Shown: positions 26,071-36,020, counted from the stretch's first letter. The stretch is 64,000 nt of DNA from Bacteroidaceae bacterium (GCA_024401305.1 JAKSLI010000002.1:1-64000); one strand, 5' to 3'. The notes: generated from the sequence alone by a model not told the origin. Translations and numbers: made by a program.

Positions 26071-28044
26071 TTATTCAATCACCAATCCACCATTGTTAGG
26101 GATGGTGATCTTGAGCTGCTTCTTCTTGTTGAGCTTCACTTCCTTTACGCTGCCAACGAGATTTGCATCGTCAGAATAGAGCTTCACTGTCTGACCAGCC
26201 TCGAAGATGCCGTCAAGGGAGATTGTAGTGTTGAGGGCTTCCTTCATGGCGTTTACGCCACATACATACCAATCGCTGCCTGTGCGACGAGCAAGGATGA
26301 CATACTTTCCTGGTTCACCTGCGATGTACTTCACGTCGTTCCACTCTGTTGGCACACGCTTCATGAAGTCGATAGCCCATGCAGGAGCGTCGGTGAGGTT
26401 GTTTGGAGCAAGTGCGAAATGTTGAACGGGCGATTGGAGGAGAACGGCTGCTGCAATGGCGAAGACATCGGAGGTCTTGCGCTGAGTGCCACGCTGGTTG
26501 TTGCGACCGTAGAACTTGTTGAGGGCTGAGCCGCCCCAGTCCATATTGCCGAGAGAGTTGCGGCAGAAAGGATGAACGGTAGCGTAGAGAGCTTCGTTGT
26601 CGCACTCGTTCTGACCGAAGTGGAGGTTTTCGCTTGCACGAACAGCCTCGCAAGCCACGAAGTTAGGATACATGCGCTCCCAACCGCGAGGAAGTGTACA
26701 ACCATGGAAGATGACCATCACACCTGCATCGTTAGCGTCGTTGAGAATATCTTCGTAAAGCTGCATCTGCTGTTGCTTGTCGCCACCGAAGAAGTCAACC
26801 TTGATGCCACGAATACCAATCTTCTTCATCCAGCGGAACTCGCGAGTACGAGTTACAGCGCGGTGCATAATGCCGAAAGGTCCCTGAGGAGCGTGGTTCC
26901 AATATCCGTTTGAATTGTACCAGAGGAAGATGCCAACACCCTTTGATGCTGCGTATTTCGCAAGTTCCTCCATCTTTTCGTGACCGATATTGCTATCCCA
27001 GAAAGCGTCGATGAGCACTGTCTTGTAGCCCATGTCGGCAGCGAAGTCGATGTAAGTCTTTTGGTCGTCGTAATTACAGCTGCCATCCATCCATTGAATC
27101 CAGCTCCATGTGCCCTTGCCGTAAGTGTATTGCTTGCTTGCCTCATAGACAGGCTCAACTAAGTCGTTGCTGACAGTGGTCTCGACGAGTGCTTGTGGAG
27201 TAGTGCCGAGAGTAATTGTACGCCAAGGAGTAGCGCAAGGAAGGGAGAGACCCGGCTGTGAAGTGCCGTTGCCGTTAGCCTCCTTTGGGTTAGGGAAAGC
27301 GATGGCATACTTGTTGTCGCCAAGGTTCTGGAGATGGCAACCGCAGTAGTTTCCTGTTGTACCTGTCTCGGAAATGAGCATCCAGCCCTTGTCTGCATTC
27401 TTGAAAAGGGCAGGGAAAACATAGCCTTCACCCCAACCGTTCTTGCCGAGAGGAGCATCTATTTCTGGGTGAGTCTCATAACTTGGAGCTGTAGCAGCGA
27501 AGCCTGTCATTGGCTGCATCTGTGGCGCGAGGTAAGATGTAGATGTCTCGGCAACATTGAAGCCTGTGATTTCCTTCTGCACAACGGCTGACATGCGGTC
27601 TTTGTTGAGCTGGTGGATATAGTAACGGAAGGCTACATCGGTGTCTGACACGCGGAACTCGATGTCCATTGCCTTCTTGCCGTTGCGTGTGAAAGATATT
27701 GTTGCTGACTTTGCAACATAATGCACGCTGTTCTTCTTTAGAGAACGCACATTATAGGTCTCGTCAATGTCCTTCTGTACTACATCACCCATTGCAAGAC
27801 CTTCGCAAAGATTAATCTCACGAGGTTTTGATGCATCACGCTCGCTATAGTAAGAGAGGAGGAGACCGAGTGGCGATGGAGCGATGAACTCGTTACCTGC
27901 AAGTGATACAGAGTAAGTTATCTTGCCGCATTCGTCAGAGACATTCACCTTTATATTACCGTTAGGAGAAATAACATCAACGGTGTTTGCCGACATTGTA
28001 AGGGCGGAGAAAAGAAGAGATAAAAGAAATAAGGCTTTTTTCAT
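26071..28044 (-). CDS. glycoside hydrolase family 97 protein
   Basis: A 657-residue secreted or periplasmic enzyme with a signal peptide (residues 1-19, SALTMSA). The N-terminal beta-sandwich domain (about 20-280), the catalytic TIM barrel (about 285-560) and a C-terminal beta domain fit GH97. Asp417 in GIRGIKVDFFGGD aligns with the nucleophile position of retaining GH97 alpha-galactosidases, where inverting SusB-type glucosidases have Gly. An alpha-galactosidase-like retaining activity is therefore inferred. It is the last gene of a three-gene reverse operon. Confidence 0.93.
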   Translation of the reverse strand: MKKALFLLSLLFSALTMSANTVDVISPNGNIKVNVSDECGKITYSVSLAGNEFIAPSPLGLLLSYYSERDASKPREINLCEGLAMGDVVQKDIDETYNVRSLKKNSVHYVAKSATISFTRNGKKAMDIEFRVSDTDVAFRYYIHQLNKDRMSAVVQKEITGFNVAETSTSYLAPQMQPMTGFAATAPSYETHPEIDAPLGKNGWGEGYVFPALFKNADKGWMLISETGTTGNYCGCHLQNLGDNKYAIAFPNPKEANGNGTSQPGLSLPCATPWRTITLGTTPQALVETTVSNDLVEPVYEASKQYTYGKGTWSWIQWMDGSCNYDDQKTYIDFAADMGYKTVLIDAFWDSNIGHEKMEELAKYAASKGVGIFLWYNSNGYWNHAPQGPFGIMHRAVTRTREFRWMKKIGIRGIKVDFFGGDKQQQMQLYEDILNDANDAGVMVIFHGCTLPRGWERMYPNFVACEAVRASENLHFGQNECDNEALYATVHPFCRNSLGNMDWGGSALNKFYGRNNQRGTQRKTSDVFAIAAAVLLQSPVQHFALAPNNLTDAPAWAIDFMKRVPTEWNDVKYIAGEPGKYVILARRTGSDWYVCGVNAMKEALNTTISLDGIFEAGQTVKLYSDDANLVGSVKEVKLNKKKQLKITIPNNGGLVIE

Positions 28045-28069
28045 AGGTTAGGAATAGTGTGTGAGGGTG

Positions 28070-29605
28070 CTACTTGCGATATGTTACCTGGAGAGAATCT
28101 TGCTTTGTGGCTGCGTAAATCTCTCGCATTGGAGTTGGTACGGCATCCTTCATGAACTCAGGGATGTTGTAGCTCAGGTCACGTTCCATGAAGAACTTTC
28201 GAGGATTCTTCTGAGGCAGCATGAATGGCTTATGAGCGTTACCTTCTTTGTCAATATAAGTGAAGTAAGGACGAGTGTAGAGACCGTCGTCGCGTCGAGA
28301 ACTGAACACAAGCCAACGAGAGTTGCTGCTCCATGAGTGGTAGCTGTCGGTTTCTTCCTTTGAGTTTGCTGCGCTAAGCTGCTTTATCTTTATGCTCTGA
28401 ACATCATTATCGGCGTTGCGGAGGTCAAGGATGAAAAGATTGGCATCCTTATGCCAGATGCTGAAGTTGCCGTAACAGTGGATTGTGCATACGAGGAAGT
28501 TTCCATCAGGCGAGATGCGTGGAAAAGATACACTATGGTTTGCTATGTTTCTTGTGGCGCTGATGATGGTGTCAACCTCTGTGCCGAACTGCTGCTTCTC
28601 CGTGTCAAAAGCAATACGGCAGAGAGAGTATTTTACCTGATCAAAGTTCAAGCCAACTTCATGAACCGAAGGTGCAGAACAGTAATAAAGCCATTTTCCG
28701 TCTGGCGAGAAAGTAGGGTAGGTCTCCCACTTGTCTTTCTGCTTAAGAAGCGGCGTTGAGAATACCTCGTGCTTCTCTACATCGTATGCGACAATGTCGG
28801 AAGCAGCGTCAAACACCTCTATGCGGTTGAGGTTTGATACATGGAATGTCTGGGCAGTCTTGTTGTTGGAGAATGCGATGATTTTTCCGTTTGGATGCCA
28901 TCCTGGATAGACGAAAGCGCCGATTGTTGAGTCAGTTTTTGCCTCAAGACGCTCTATAATGCCATCGCGAAGCATGTATGTGCCGCCGTCGTAAGTACGC
29001 AAGTGGAAGAGACTTCGGTCTGACTGTTGTGCGTAAGGCGTGTGGCAGTTCATGCAGGCTCCGGTGTTGTGAGAATTCTCATAGACAACGCTTTCTTCTG
29101 AAGTAGAGAGTTGGTGCTGATAGATGCCCATGCGATACCAACTTTCATAGCCAGGAGGAATAAGACGGTAAGTGATGTAGTCATCGATGCTGTCAGGCAT
29201 AACGGTCATCGAGAACGGTTTTCCACCCACCCATTCGCCGTTTATCTCACGAGCTATGGTGAAGTTTATCTTGTTGGCTGTAGAATCACTGACGGCTGCG
29301 GCTGAAACGTTGCTGACAAGATCTTTCCAGTCGTCTTTGTCAATGGCGAAATCCTTGTCATCGGCATTTACCCAAACATGGGAGTTCTTCGTCTCAATCA
29401 GAAGAGCGTATTTTGTGGCAGACGAATCCTGTACAGAGAAGTTCATCGGCGCAATATTGCAAGGGATGGTAACATCCTTGTAGTCCGGATAAATCTTCGC
29501 CTCGTAGTTGTCGGAGCGTGCTATTGTGCCATCTGAAGAGCATGAGGCGCAAAGCATTATGCCCAAGAGACTAATACTGTATATAACTTTGCTGATGGTT
29601 GTCAT
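28070..29605 (-). CDS. TolB-like beta-propeller lipoprotein with CxxCH motif
   Basis: A 511-residue lipoprotein (signal ending LCASC, Cys near residue 21). The second half has WD40/PD40-type beta-propeller blades, such as FSPDGKWLYYCSAP, ISPDGNFLVCTIH and SSNSRWLVFSSRRDDG. A c-type-heme-like CMNCH sits near residue 190 (NTGACMNCHTPYAQ). The ATG at 29605 was chosen because it begins a proper lipoprotein signal. Its start overlaps the DUF6057 gene by 35 bases. Function unknown; surface sensing or binding is possible. Confidence 0.8.
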   Translation of the reverse strand: MTTISKVIYSISLLGIMLCASCSSDGTIARSDNYEAKIYPDYKDVTIPCNIAPMNFSVQDSSATKYALLIETKNSHVWVNADDKDFAIDKDDWKDLVSNVSAAAVSDSTANKINFTIAREINGEWVGGKPFSMTVMPDSIDDYITYRLIPPGYESWYRMGIYQHQLSTSEESVVYENSHNTGACMNCHTPYAQQSDRSLFHLRTYDGGTYMLRDGIIERLEAKTDSTIGAFVYPGWHPNGKIIAFSNNKTAQTFHVSNLNRIEVFDAASDIVAYDVEKHEVFSTPLLKQKDKWETYPTFSPDGKWLYYCSAPSVHEVGLNFDQVKYSLCRIAFDTEKQQFGTEVDTIISATRNIANHSVSFPRISPDGNFLVCTIHCYGNFSIWHKDANLFILDLRNADNDVQSIKIKQLSAANSKEETDSYHSWSSNSRWLVFSSRRDDGLYTRPYFTYIDKEGNAHKPFMLPQKNPRKFFMERDLSYNIPEFMKDAVPTPMREIYAATKQDSLQVTYRK

Positions 29606-31121
29606 AATTCTTGTTTGTGTCGTAATCGCCGAGGCGAATGAATGCTTTCTTGTAGTTAGTGGCTGGAAGTTCTGGTGCAGAATATGCGATCTGGCGGACA
29701 ATATGCGCGAGAGTTGTCCACATCTGTGGAACAGACTCAATGTACATTGCCTTGCGGCGTGGACCGAGTTCAGAATCGTTCTCTACTGCCTTGTCGTTGT
29801 ATAGAAACTTGCGATACTGATTCGCCCAGTCGCTATAGAATAGCGTGTGGTCAAGGTAGTTGAGATATTTCTCACCAGCAGCGTAATTTCCCATAATGAT
29901 GTTCGTCTTTGCAAGAATCTTTACTGCTGCTGGCACCATCATGCCCTCTGTAGGCTCGTTATATTCGAAAGCTTCTCGCTGTGCTCCGTTGATATAGCCA
30001 AGATAGTAGTACAATGACATGAGATGACGACGCACCAGACGAATGCTGCTCTTAGGCATGATGAGCTGTTGGCCTTCCTTCAGCAAACCGCCCACTTCAT
30101 TCTCAAGTTCGCTTTCCTGCGAGCGAAGCATGAAGTAAATGTTTGAAGTGTAAGTGTTGTTCAGATGGCCAAAGCAGAAATCCATTGCCTTCTGGTTCTC
30201 GCCAGTGTCAACCCAACGCTGAAGAGTGATACGCTCAACGGTAGCTTCATCATGGAATTCATTGTAGTAATGGCGTGTAATGCCGAAAACTGCAGCTGCC
30301 ATGACGATGGCGAAAATGACATTCTTGTGAACTTTCTCCGGAACAAACTTGTTGAAGACGAGAGGAAGGATGGTAAGCAAGATGAAAGATGCCCAAATGA
30401 GAGGCATGTCAGTTTCCGTTCTTAATCGATAAGAAAAGATGTCGGGAGAAAAAAGTTCGTCGTTGGTAACTGCAAGCATTGTGAATCGTGCCAGGCCTAC
30501 CATCAGAACAGCAGACAATGCAACTTCCCCCGCAGCAATATAATTCTTCTTATATAATAATGAATATAGGATGAGGGACGCAATCATTGGCCATACGGCA
30601 GTCTGCGCAGCGAATCCCGTAAAGATGACTAGCGGCGGGAGAATGATGTAAGTTGCGATGTTCTTCTTGTTGACGAGGTATGCACCCAAGAGCAAGCTGA
30701 GGGCTGCAAGAAGAATGGCAACATGACCTGTCGTGAAGAAAATCTCACACTCTGTATAGACGAAAAGGAGACCTGCCGGAATGCAGCAGATAGCCTTTTC
30801 TGCCAAAGATGTGCTTCTTTCGGCAGCATATTCATAAAACTTGTTTAGACAAACTGAAGTCAAGACGAGGAGAACCGCCATGATAGCAGCACCTGCTACG
30901 TTGTAAAGGAAGAACTGCTGGATGAACAATGCTATGAAATCGGCTATGCCGCCAGCTCTCATCAGCTGTTCCATTATCCTGTCAGATTCATAGACAAACA
31001 CTCTCGACTGTTCGATGTCAAAAAGAATAAATTGCTGATACATCAGTATCGCAACGAATAATACAGCAGTGACAAGTATCCATTGCCACCCTGGAATGTT
31101 GTATTTTGCTTTCGTTTCCAA
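29571..31121 (-). CDS. DUF6057-type polytopic membrane protein
   Basis: A 516-residue protein. The first 360 residues hold about ten transmembrane segments. The C-terminal part (about 300-516) is soluble and helical and looks TPR-like (for example KAMDFCFGHLNNTYTSNIYF and AVKILAKTNIIMGNYAAGEKYL). It matches what I know of the DUF6057 family, often found beside TolB-like lipoproteins in Bacteroidales. It is the first gene of the operon, with its promoter about 580 bases upstream after a structured leader. Function unknown. Confidence 0.75.
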   Translation of the reverse strand: METKAKYNIPGWQWILVTAVLFVAILMYQQFILFDIEQSRVFVYESDRIMEQLMRAGGIADFIALFIQQFFLYNVAGAAIMAVLLVLTSVCLNKFYEYAAERSTSLAEKAICCIPAGLLFVYTECEIFFTTGHVAILLAALSLLLGAYLVNKKNIATYIILPPLVIFTGFAAQTAVWPMIASLILYSLLYKKNYIAAGEVALSAVLMVGLARFTMLAVTNDELFSPDIFSYRLRTETDMPLIWASFILLTILPLVFNKFVPEKVHKNVIFAIVMAAAVFGITRHYYNEFHDEATVERITLQRWVDTGENQKAMDFCFGHLNNTYTSNIYFMLRSQESELENEVGGLLKEGQQLIMPKSSIRLVRRHLMSLYYYLGYINGAQREAFEYNEPTEGMMVPAAVKILAKTNIIMGNYAAGEKYLNYLDHTLFYSDWANQYRKFLYNDKAVENDSELGPRRKAMYIESVPQMWTTLAHIVRQIAYSAPELPATNYKKAFIRLGDYDTNKNYDNHQQSYIQY

Positions 31122-31243
31122 TTTTTTGAGAGGTACGATTTGTGATTAGTTACTTTTATGTTTCTGTGATCCGTAACGTTGTTAATCCAGTTACCTTATT
31201 AATAACGCACTTATCACACTATTTATTGTGTACTGCATGATGA

Positions 31244-31304
31244 AGGGCGAAGATTTCTTAGCCGAAATTGATTTGAAAGCGGCTTTTGTTGAAATCCTCG
31301 CCCT
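31244..31304. other. two-tier hairpin in the DUF6057 leader
   Basis: AGGGCGAAGATTTC (31244-31257) pairs with GAAATCCTCGCCCT (31291-31304) with one wobble. Inside it AGCCG (31260-31264) pairs with CGGCT (31280-31284). It sits 120 bases before the DUF6057 start on the minus strand. Confidence 0.6.
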
Positions 31305-31392
31305 ACACGGTTCTAACTTTTACAGTTAAGGTTAATAGTACATTTATATATATTGTCAGGTAGATAGTACGTTCTGTTGTTCAACCCTTGGC

Positions 31393-31428
31393 AGGATTCC
31401 ATCTGTTACTCTGTAACAGATAGGATAA
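31393..31428. other. nested hairpin in the DUF6057 leader
   Basis: ATCTGTTAC (31401-31409), loop TCT, GTAACAGAT (31413-31421), enclosed by AGGATT and an AATCCT partner. It is the second of three hairpins between the minus-strand promoter at 31704 and the gene. Confidence 0.6.
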
Positions 31429-31474
31429 TCCTTTTGCCTCGGATGATTTTCTCTCAATTTCTTTTTAACTCACC

Positions 31475-31501
31475 GCTTGCTCTCTGAATATGAGAGCAAG
31501 C
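31475..31501. terminator. perfect 10-base hairpin, possible attenuator
   Basis: GCTTGCTCTC (31475-31484), loop of seven, GAGAGCAAGC (31492-31501). On the minus strand it is followed about seven bases later by TTAAAAAG, a poor T tract. On the plus strand it is followed by TTTTTG. The stretch 31122-31937 (816 bases) holds no convincing gene; it has three hairpins and two promoters. Confidence 0.5.
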
Positions 31502-31703
31502 AGTGTAATTTTTGTTTAGCGCTTCACAGCGGTAACAAAGAAAACAATTAAGGATGAATATAACTTTTTCATAACTAACCTCTAAGTAGTAAACTCCAAC
31601 AACTCGCGAAGATCGTTTTTTCGTCGTTTCTGTCGATTGGAGCTTTACGAGTAGCAACCACTGTGAAATCATGTATCAATCAGCATTGTCTCGTTTTCGG
31701 CTG

Positions 31704-31736
31704 CAAAGGTACTACTATTATAATAATGTTTGCAAA
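31704..31736 (-). promoter_or_regulatory. promoter of the DUF6057-TolB-GH97 operon
   Basis: On the minus strand TTTG (31733-31736), 21 bases, TACCTTTG (31704-31711). This matches the Bacteroidota promoter well. It would give a leader of about 575 bases, unusually long. Confidence 0.7.
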
Positions 31737-31925
31737 TTTTTCCAATACATATTTCTTTGCATGCGATACATGTATTGATGTATATGGCACAATTATCTAT
31801 TCGAATAAATCAAGCACAAATAGTTAAAATGCTGAAAATCAGAAAGAAAACAAATCCATGATAACTTTTGAATTTTGCAAAGTGATTTTTCTTGCCTTTT
31901 TGTTGCATGTATCATGAAAAAGCAT

Positions 31926-31933
31926 TACTTTTG
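31926..31933 (+). promoter_or_regulatory. -7 box of the hybrid regulator gene
   Basis: TACTTTTG ends five bases before the ATG at 31938. Transcription would start at or very near the start codon, so the messenger may be leaderless. This supports the start at 31938 over the ATG at 31875. Confidence 0.65.
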
Positions 31934-31937
31934 CACC

Positions 31938-34900
31938 ATGAAACATTTTATTTCGATAACTCTTTTCCTTTTTGTTTCGCTCTTTGCGACGGCTCAAACA
32001 TATAAATTCTATACATCCGACAGCGAATTGCCGAGTGCGCTTGTGCATGATATCTTCCAAGATCACACTGGCGTAGTCTGGATTGCCACAGAGGACGGAT
32101 TGACTCGCTTCAACGGCGTGGAATTCTACACGTTCAAGCATGTAGGCGGCGACGATACTTCCCTTGCGCACAATCTTGTGAGATGCGTCATGGAGGATAA
32201 GTCAGGCAATCTGTATGTTGGTACGCATCGCGGCTTGCAACTTTACAATAGGGCGAAGAACAGTTTTTCTCCGATAGCAAAGGATGAAAAGGGAAAACTC
32301 AAGGTGGGAAACGTGAACAAGATCATCCAGCTTTCCAACGGTGAGGTGTGGGCTACCGGAAACGACTTGTTTCGCGTTGAACTGAAAGGGAATGAGCTGG
32401 TAGCAAATGGCGTGAGCTACAGCGGTCCTCACACCTACCTTCAGGATATCATTGAAGATAAGGAGGGTAATATCTGGGTGTCTCATCTTCACGATGGCGT
32501 TTATGTCAGCAAGAAGAAATCGAAGGCTGTGAAGCACTATCTCGGGGAGTCGAAAGACGTGAACTTCCTCAGAATGGCAACAGATTCCAACGGCAATGTC
32601 TTCGTTGGCACTCATGGTCTCGGTGCAATGCGCTACAACAAAGCCACGGACAACTTCGAAACCATAGAAGGAACCAAGAATCTTCTGATAGCTTCGCTTT
32701 ACCCAAACGGTGACGGACAACTGTTTCTCGGTTCCGATGGCCAGGGACTATATGTATATAATGTGGCAAAGAGAGAACTTTCGCCATATCCTCTTGGAGA
32801 CAAATTCTTCAATTCGCAGCGTGCTAAGGTGCATGCAATAATGTATGACCATGACGGCGACCTTTGGCTCGGACTCTTCCAAAAGGGAGTGATGTTCCTC
32901 AGGAGCAAGACGAGTCTTTTCGAGACCATCGGCCACCGCACTTTCGGCCGAAACATCATCGGAAGTGAGGCTGTCAATGGCATTACGGAAGATGTGGAGG
33001 GAAGAATCTGGATATGTACGGATAATGATGGTGTCTATTCCATCGAGCAAGATGGCACCTCAAAGTATCATTTCTCCAATAGCATGAACCCTGCGTTCCC
33101 TACTATCATGACAAACCTCTCTGCCGATAAGAAAGGGCGTATCTGGGTGGCTTCATATACTGACGGACTGGGATATTTCACCAAGTCAGGACAGTATGTG
33201 AAAATCCCGTTATATGCAAAAGACAGTGGCAAGGAAGTGCTCAGCGTGATGGATGTACTTGTGGATAAAGAGGGAAGGGTATGGGCTGCCACTCTGGGAA
33301 ACAATATCTATTGCTTGGATTCAAATACGGGCGCCCTGATCGAGGGCTGCTGTCAGATTCCTTCTCTCGACAATTGGCAATGTGCGCTCTACATGCAGAT
33401 GGACGGAACGCTCTGCGTAGGAACATTCAACGGCATGTTCTTCGTGGAGATAAAGGACGGCAAGGCGAAGGTTGTTGAGCGCCTGTATGACGATCTTATC
33501 ATCAATGATGTCACGGAAGACCGTAACGGCAATGTCTGGTTGGCTACGACAAACGGACTCGTATTCCGAGACAAGAAGAACAAGAAGGATGCTATCTATA
33601 CGATGAATGACGGTCTTCCTACCAACTCCATCTATACCGTTGATGGCGGAAATGGTGCTTACGTTTGGGCTGCCACAAGTGGAGGACTCGTGCAAATGGG
33701 CATAGAAGGCGTGCATTTGGCAAACTACGGATACAATGACGGCGTACAGGGAAATGAGTTCTCGAAAGGAGCTTCGTTCACGGATTCCAAGGGGCGTGTG
33801 TGGTTTGGAGGAATAAATGGCGTCACGTATTTCAATCCTGATGGCATGAATGCGTCGGAAAACCTCTGGGACGTGCGTGTTGTAGGCTTCTATGTGAACA
33901 ATACCCCTGTAAATATCGATACGAAATCCGGATTCTGGCATGTTGTGGACACTGACGTCATGAGTGCGAAGGAGTTTGACCTTGGTGCTGAAGACAACAG
34001 TTTCAACATACAATTTGCCATCAAACAGCTCAATTCTCCCGAGGGAATACGCTTCGTCTATACGATAAACGACGGAAAGCCGGAGGTGCTTCCAGTGGGA
34101 GTGACGGCTATCTCTTTCACCCATCTCTCGGCAGGCACTTACCGATTGAAGGTGAACGTATATGGCTCTCCTGACGAGAAGGCTTGCGAGGTTATCGTTC
34201 GCGTGCATACGGTGTGGTACAACCATTGGATAGCATGGATATTCTATATTATAATTCTCGCTTTCATAGGCTACAAGTCTTACCAGTATCTGCAGCGTTG
34301 GTTCAAGACGCAGCATGAACTTCGCGAACATCAGCATCAGGACGAGATAAACAACTCAAAGCTCCAGATGTTTACGAATATCTCGCACGATATCCGTACG
34401 CCTATGACACTTATTATCAGTCCTTTGGAGAAGTTGATGAAAGATGACAGCGATGAGGCGAAGCGCAAGCGCAACTATGAAACTATGCACCGCAACGCAA
34501 GTCGAATACTTAACCTTGTCAACCAACTCATGGATGTCCGCAAGATTGAGAACGGCAAGATGGAGATGAGCCTGTCGCGACAGGACATTATACCTGTCAT
34601 CGGCAATGTGTGCGAATCGTTCGTAGAGAAGGCGGCAGAGAAGAATGTCACATTTACTTATATACATGACGGTTTTGACCACCTCTTTGCCAACATTGAC
34701 CTTCAACACTTTGACAAGATATTTGCCAACCTCATCTCAAATGCCATGAAGTTCGTGCCAGATGGTGGCGTTGTGACAGTCTGTGTCAATAAAATAAGTG
34801 ATGACAGAGTACAGATAGCTGTGAACGACAATGGTATAGGCATACCGGAAAAGGATCGCGCCCACATCTTCGAACGCTTCTACCAAGTAAGAGACAGCGA

Positions 34901-36020
34901 GATTAACAAGACGCCTAATGCAGCTGTGGATGCACGAATGCAAGCTACAGGAGGCACTGGTGTAGGACTTCATCTCGCCAAGGCTATCGTCGAAATGCAC
35001 GGCGGAACAATTCGTGTGGATGACGGCAATGAAGGCGAAGGCTGCAGAATAGTCGTAGAGATTCCGTTCGATGCTACTGCTCAGCAGGTGACACCTCAAG
35101 CTGCTGTGGCTGAGGCTGTTGCTGAACCTGCAGGAGCGGTTGAGACGAAGCTTGCAAGTGTGGAAGAAAAGCAGGATACGGAATCAGAAACCAAGGCAGA
35201 AACCAAAACGGAAACGGAACAAACCTCCTCTCGCCGCCAGCAAGTTCAGACGAACTATCGCGTACTCATCGTTGATGATGATCCAGAGATTGCAGAATAC
35301 ATCCGTCAGGAACTCTCTGGTCGTTACCATTGCTCAATCTGCAACAATGGTCGTGATGCTCTTGAGAGTGTGCTGAAGAATCCTCCACACCTTGTCATTT
35401 CCGATGTCTTGATGCCGGAAATGAGTGGTATAGAACTCACGAAGCGCATAAAGGCAAATGTGAACATCAACCATATTCCTGTCGTTCTCGTAACAGCACT
35501 GAGCGATACGCAATCGAATGTGGAAGGTTTGAATGTAGGTGCAGCTGCTTATCTTACAAAGCCATTCGATGTCACTTTGCTTAAGACAACGGTTGACAAT
35601 ATTATCAAGAGTCGTCAGCGCCTAAAGAATGTGTATGAAGGAAAGCAGACGGTGGAAAAGAAAATCCCGAAGACAGAACTCGACACTCCAGACGAGCGAT
35701 TGATGAAGCGCGTCATGAAGATCGTGGAGCAGCATATCTTCGACCATAATCTTTCCGTTGAACTGCTTGCTACCGAGGTGGGAATCAGCCGCGTGCATTT
35801 GAACCGCAAGCTTAAGGAACTCACAAACCAGACGACAACCGACTTCATCAAGAACATTCGCTTGAAGCGTGCTGCAGAGCTTCTTGGCCAAAAGAAGCAC
35901 TCTATCGCTGAAGTTGCTGATATGGTTGGCTTCCAGAACGCAAATAACTTCTCTACAGCATTCCGTAAACTATTCGGAGTGTCGCCTCGCGACTATATGA
36001 ATCAGGGACTTGGAGATTGA
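31938..36020 (+). CDS. hybrid two-component system sensor/regulator (HTCS)
   Basis: A 1360-residue one-protein signalling system. A signal peptide (1-20) is followed by two seven-bladed Reg_prop propellers with repeated IWVAT/VWAAT-type blades (about 20-690), a Y_Y_Y domain, and one membrane span near residue 764-785. HisKA has the H-box SHDIRTPM (about 811). HATPase_c has NDNGIGIPEKD and GTGVGLHLAK. A repeat-rich Glu/Thr/Ala linker leads to a receiver domain (about 1107-1220, VDDDPEIAEY and phospho-Asp in ISDVLMPEMSG) and an AraC-type HTH (about 1270-1355). HTCS proteins usually control nearby glycan genes. The divergent GH97 operon is the obvious candidate. Confidence 0.96.
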   Translation: MKHFISITLFLFVSLFATAQTYKFYTSDSELPSALVHDIFQDHTGVVWIATEDGLTRFNGVEFYTFKHVGGDDTSLAHNLVRCVMEDKSGNLYVGTHRGLQLYNRAKNSFSPIAKDEKGKLKVGNVNKIIQLSNGEVWATGNDLFRVELKGNELVANGVSYSGPHTYLQDIIEDKEGNIWVSHLHDGVYVSKKKSKAVKHYLGESKDVNFLRMATDSNGNVFVGTHGLGAMRYNKATDNFETIEGTKNLLIASLYPNGDGQLFLGSDGQGLYVYNVAKRELSPYPLGDKFFNSQRAKVHAIMYDHDGDLWLGLFQKGVMFLRSKTSLFETIGHRTFGRNIIGSEAVNGITEDVEGRIWICTDNDGVYSIEQDGTSKYHFSNSMNPAFPTIMTNLSADKKGRIWVASYTDGLGYFTKSGQYVKIPLYAKDSGKEVLSVMDVLVDKEGRVWAATLGNNIYCLDSNTGALIEGCCQIPSLDNWQCALYMQMDGTLCVGTFNGMFFVEIKDGKAKVVERLYDDLIINDVTEDRNGNVWLATTNGLVFRDKKNKKDAIYTMNDGLPTNSIYTVDGGNGAYVWAATSGGLVQMGIEGVHLANYGYNDGVQGNEFSKGASFTDSKGRVWFGGINGVTYFNPDGMNASENLWDVRVVGFYVNNTPVNIDTKSGFWHVVDTDVMSAKEFDLGAEDNSFNIQFAIKQLNSPEGIRFVYTINDGKPEVLPVGVTAISFTHLSAGTYRLKVNVYGSPDEKACEVIVRVHTVWYNHWIAWIFYIIILAFIGYKSYQYLQRWFKTQHELREHQHQDEINNSKLQMFTNISHDIRTPMTLIISPLEKLMKDDSDEAKRKRNYETMHRNASRILNLVNQLMDVRKIENGKMEMSLSRQDIIPVIGNVCESFVEKAAEKNVTFTYIHDGFDHLFANIDLQHFDKIFANLISNAMKFVPDGGVVTVCVNKISDDRVQIAVNDNGIGIPEKDRAHIFERFYQVRDSEINKTPNAAVDARMQATGGTGVGLHLAKAIVEMHGGTIRVDDGNEGEGCRIVVEIPFDATAQQVTPQAAVAEAVAEPAGAVETKLASVEEKQDTESETKAETKTETEQTSSRRQQVQTNYRVLIVDDDPEIAEYIRQELSGRYHCSICNNGRDALESVLKNPPHLVISDVLMPEMSGIELTKRIKANVNINHIPVVLVTALSDTQSNVEGLNVGAAAYLTKPFDVTLLKTTVDNIIKSRQRLKNVYEGKQTVEKKIPKTELDTPDERLMKRVMKIVEQHIFDHNLSVELLATEVGISRVHLNRKLKELTNQTTTDFIKNIRLKRAAELLGQKKHSIAEVADMVGFQNANNFSTAFRKLFGVSPRDYMNQGLGD

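Noticed and set aside
31454..31672. 72-codon minus-strand frame in the DUF6057 leader
   Set aside because: It crosses two strong hairpins and has no domain or codon bias. The shorter MKKLYSSLIVFF frame is mentioned only as a possible remnant.
33321..34337. 338-codon minus-strand frame opposite the hybrid regulator gene
   Set aside because: It lies wholly within a clear HTCS gene and codes a Cys/Arg/His-rich chain with no family features.
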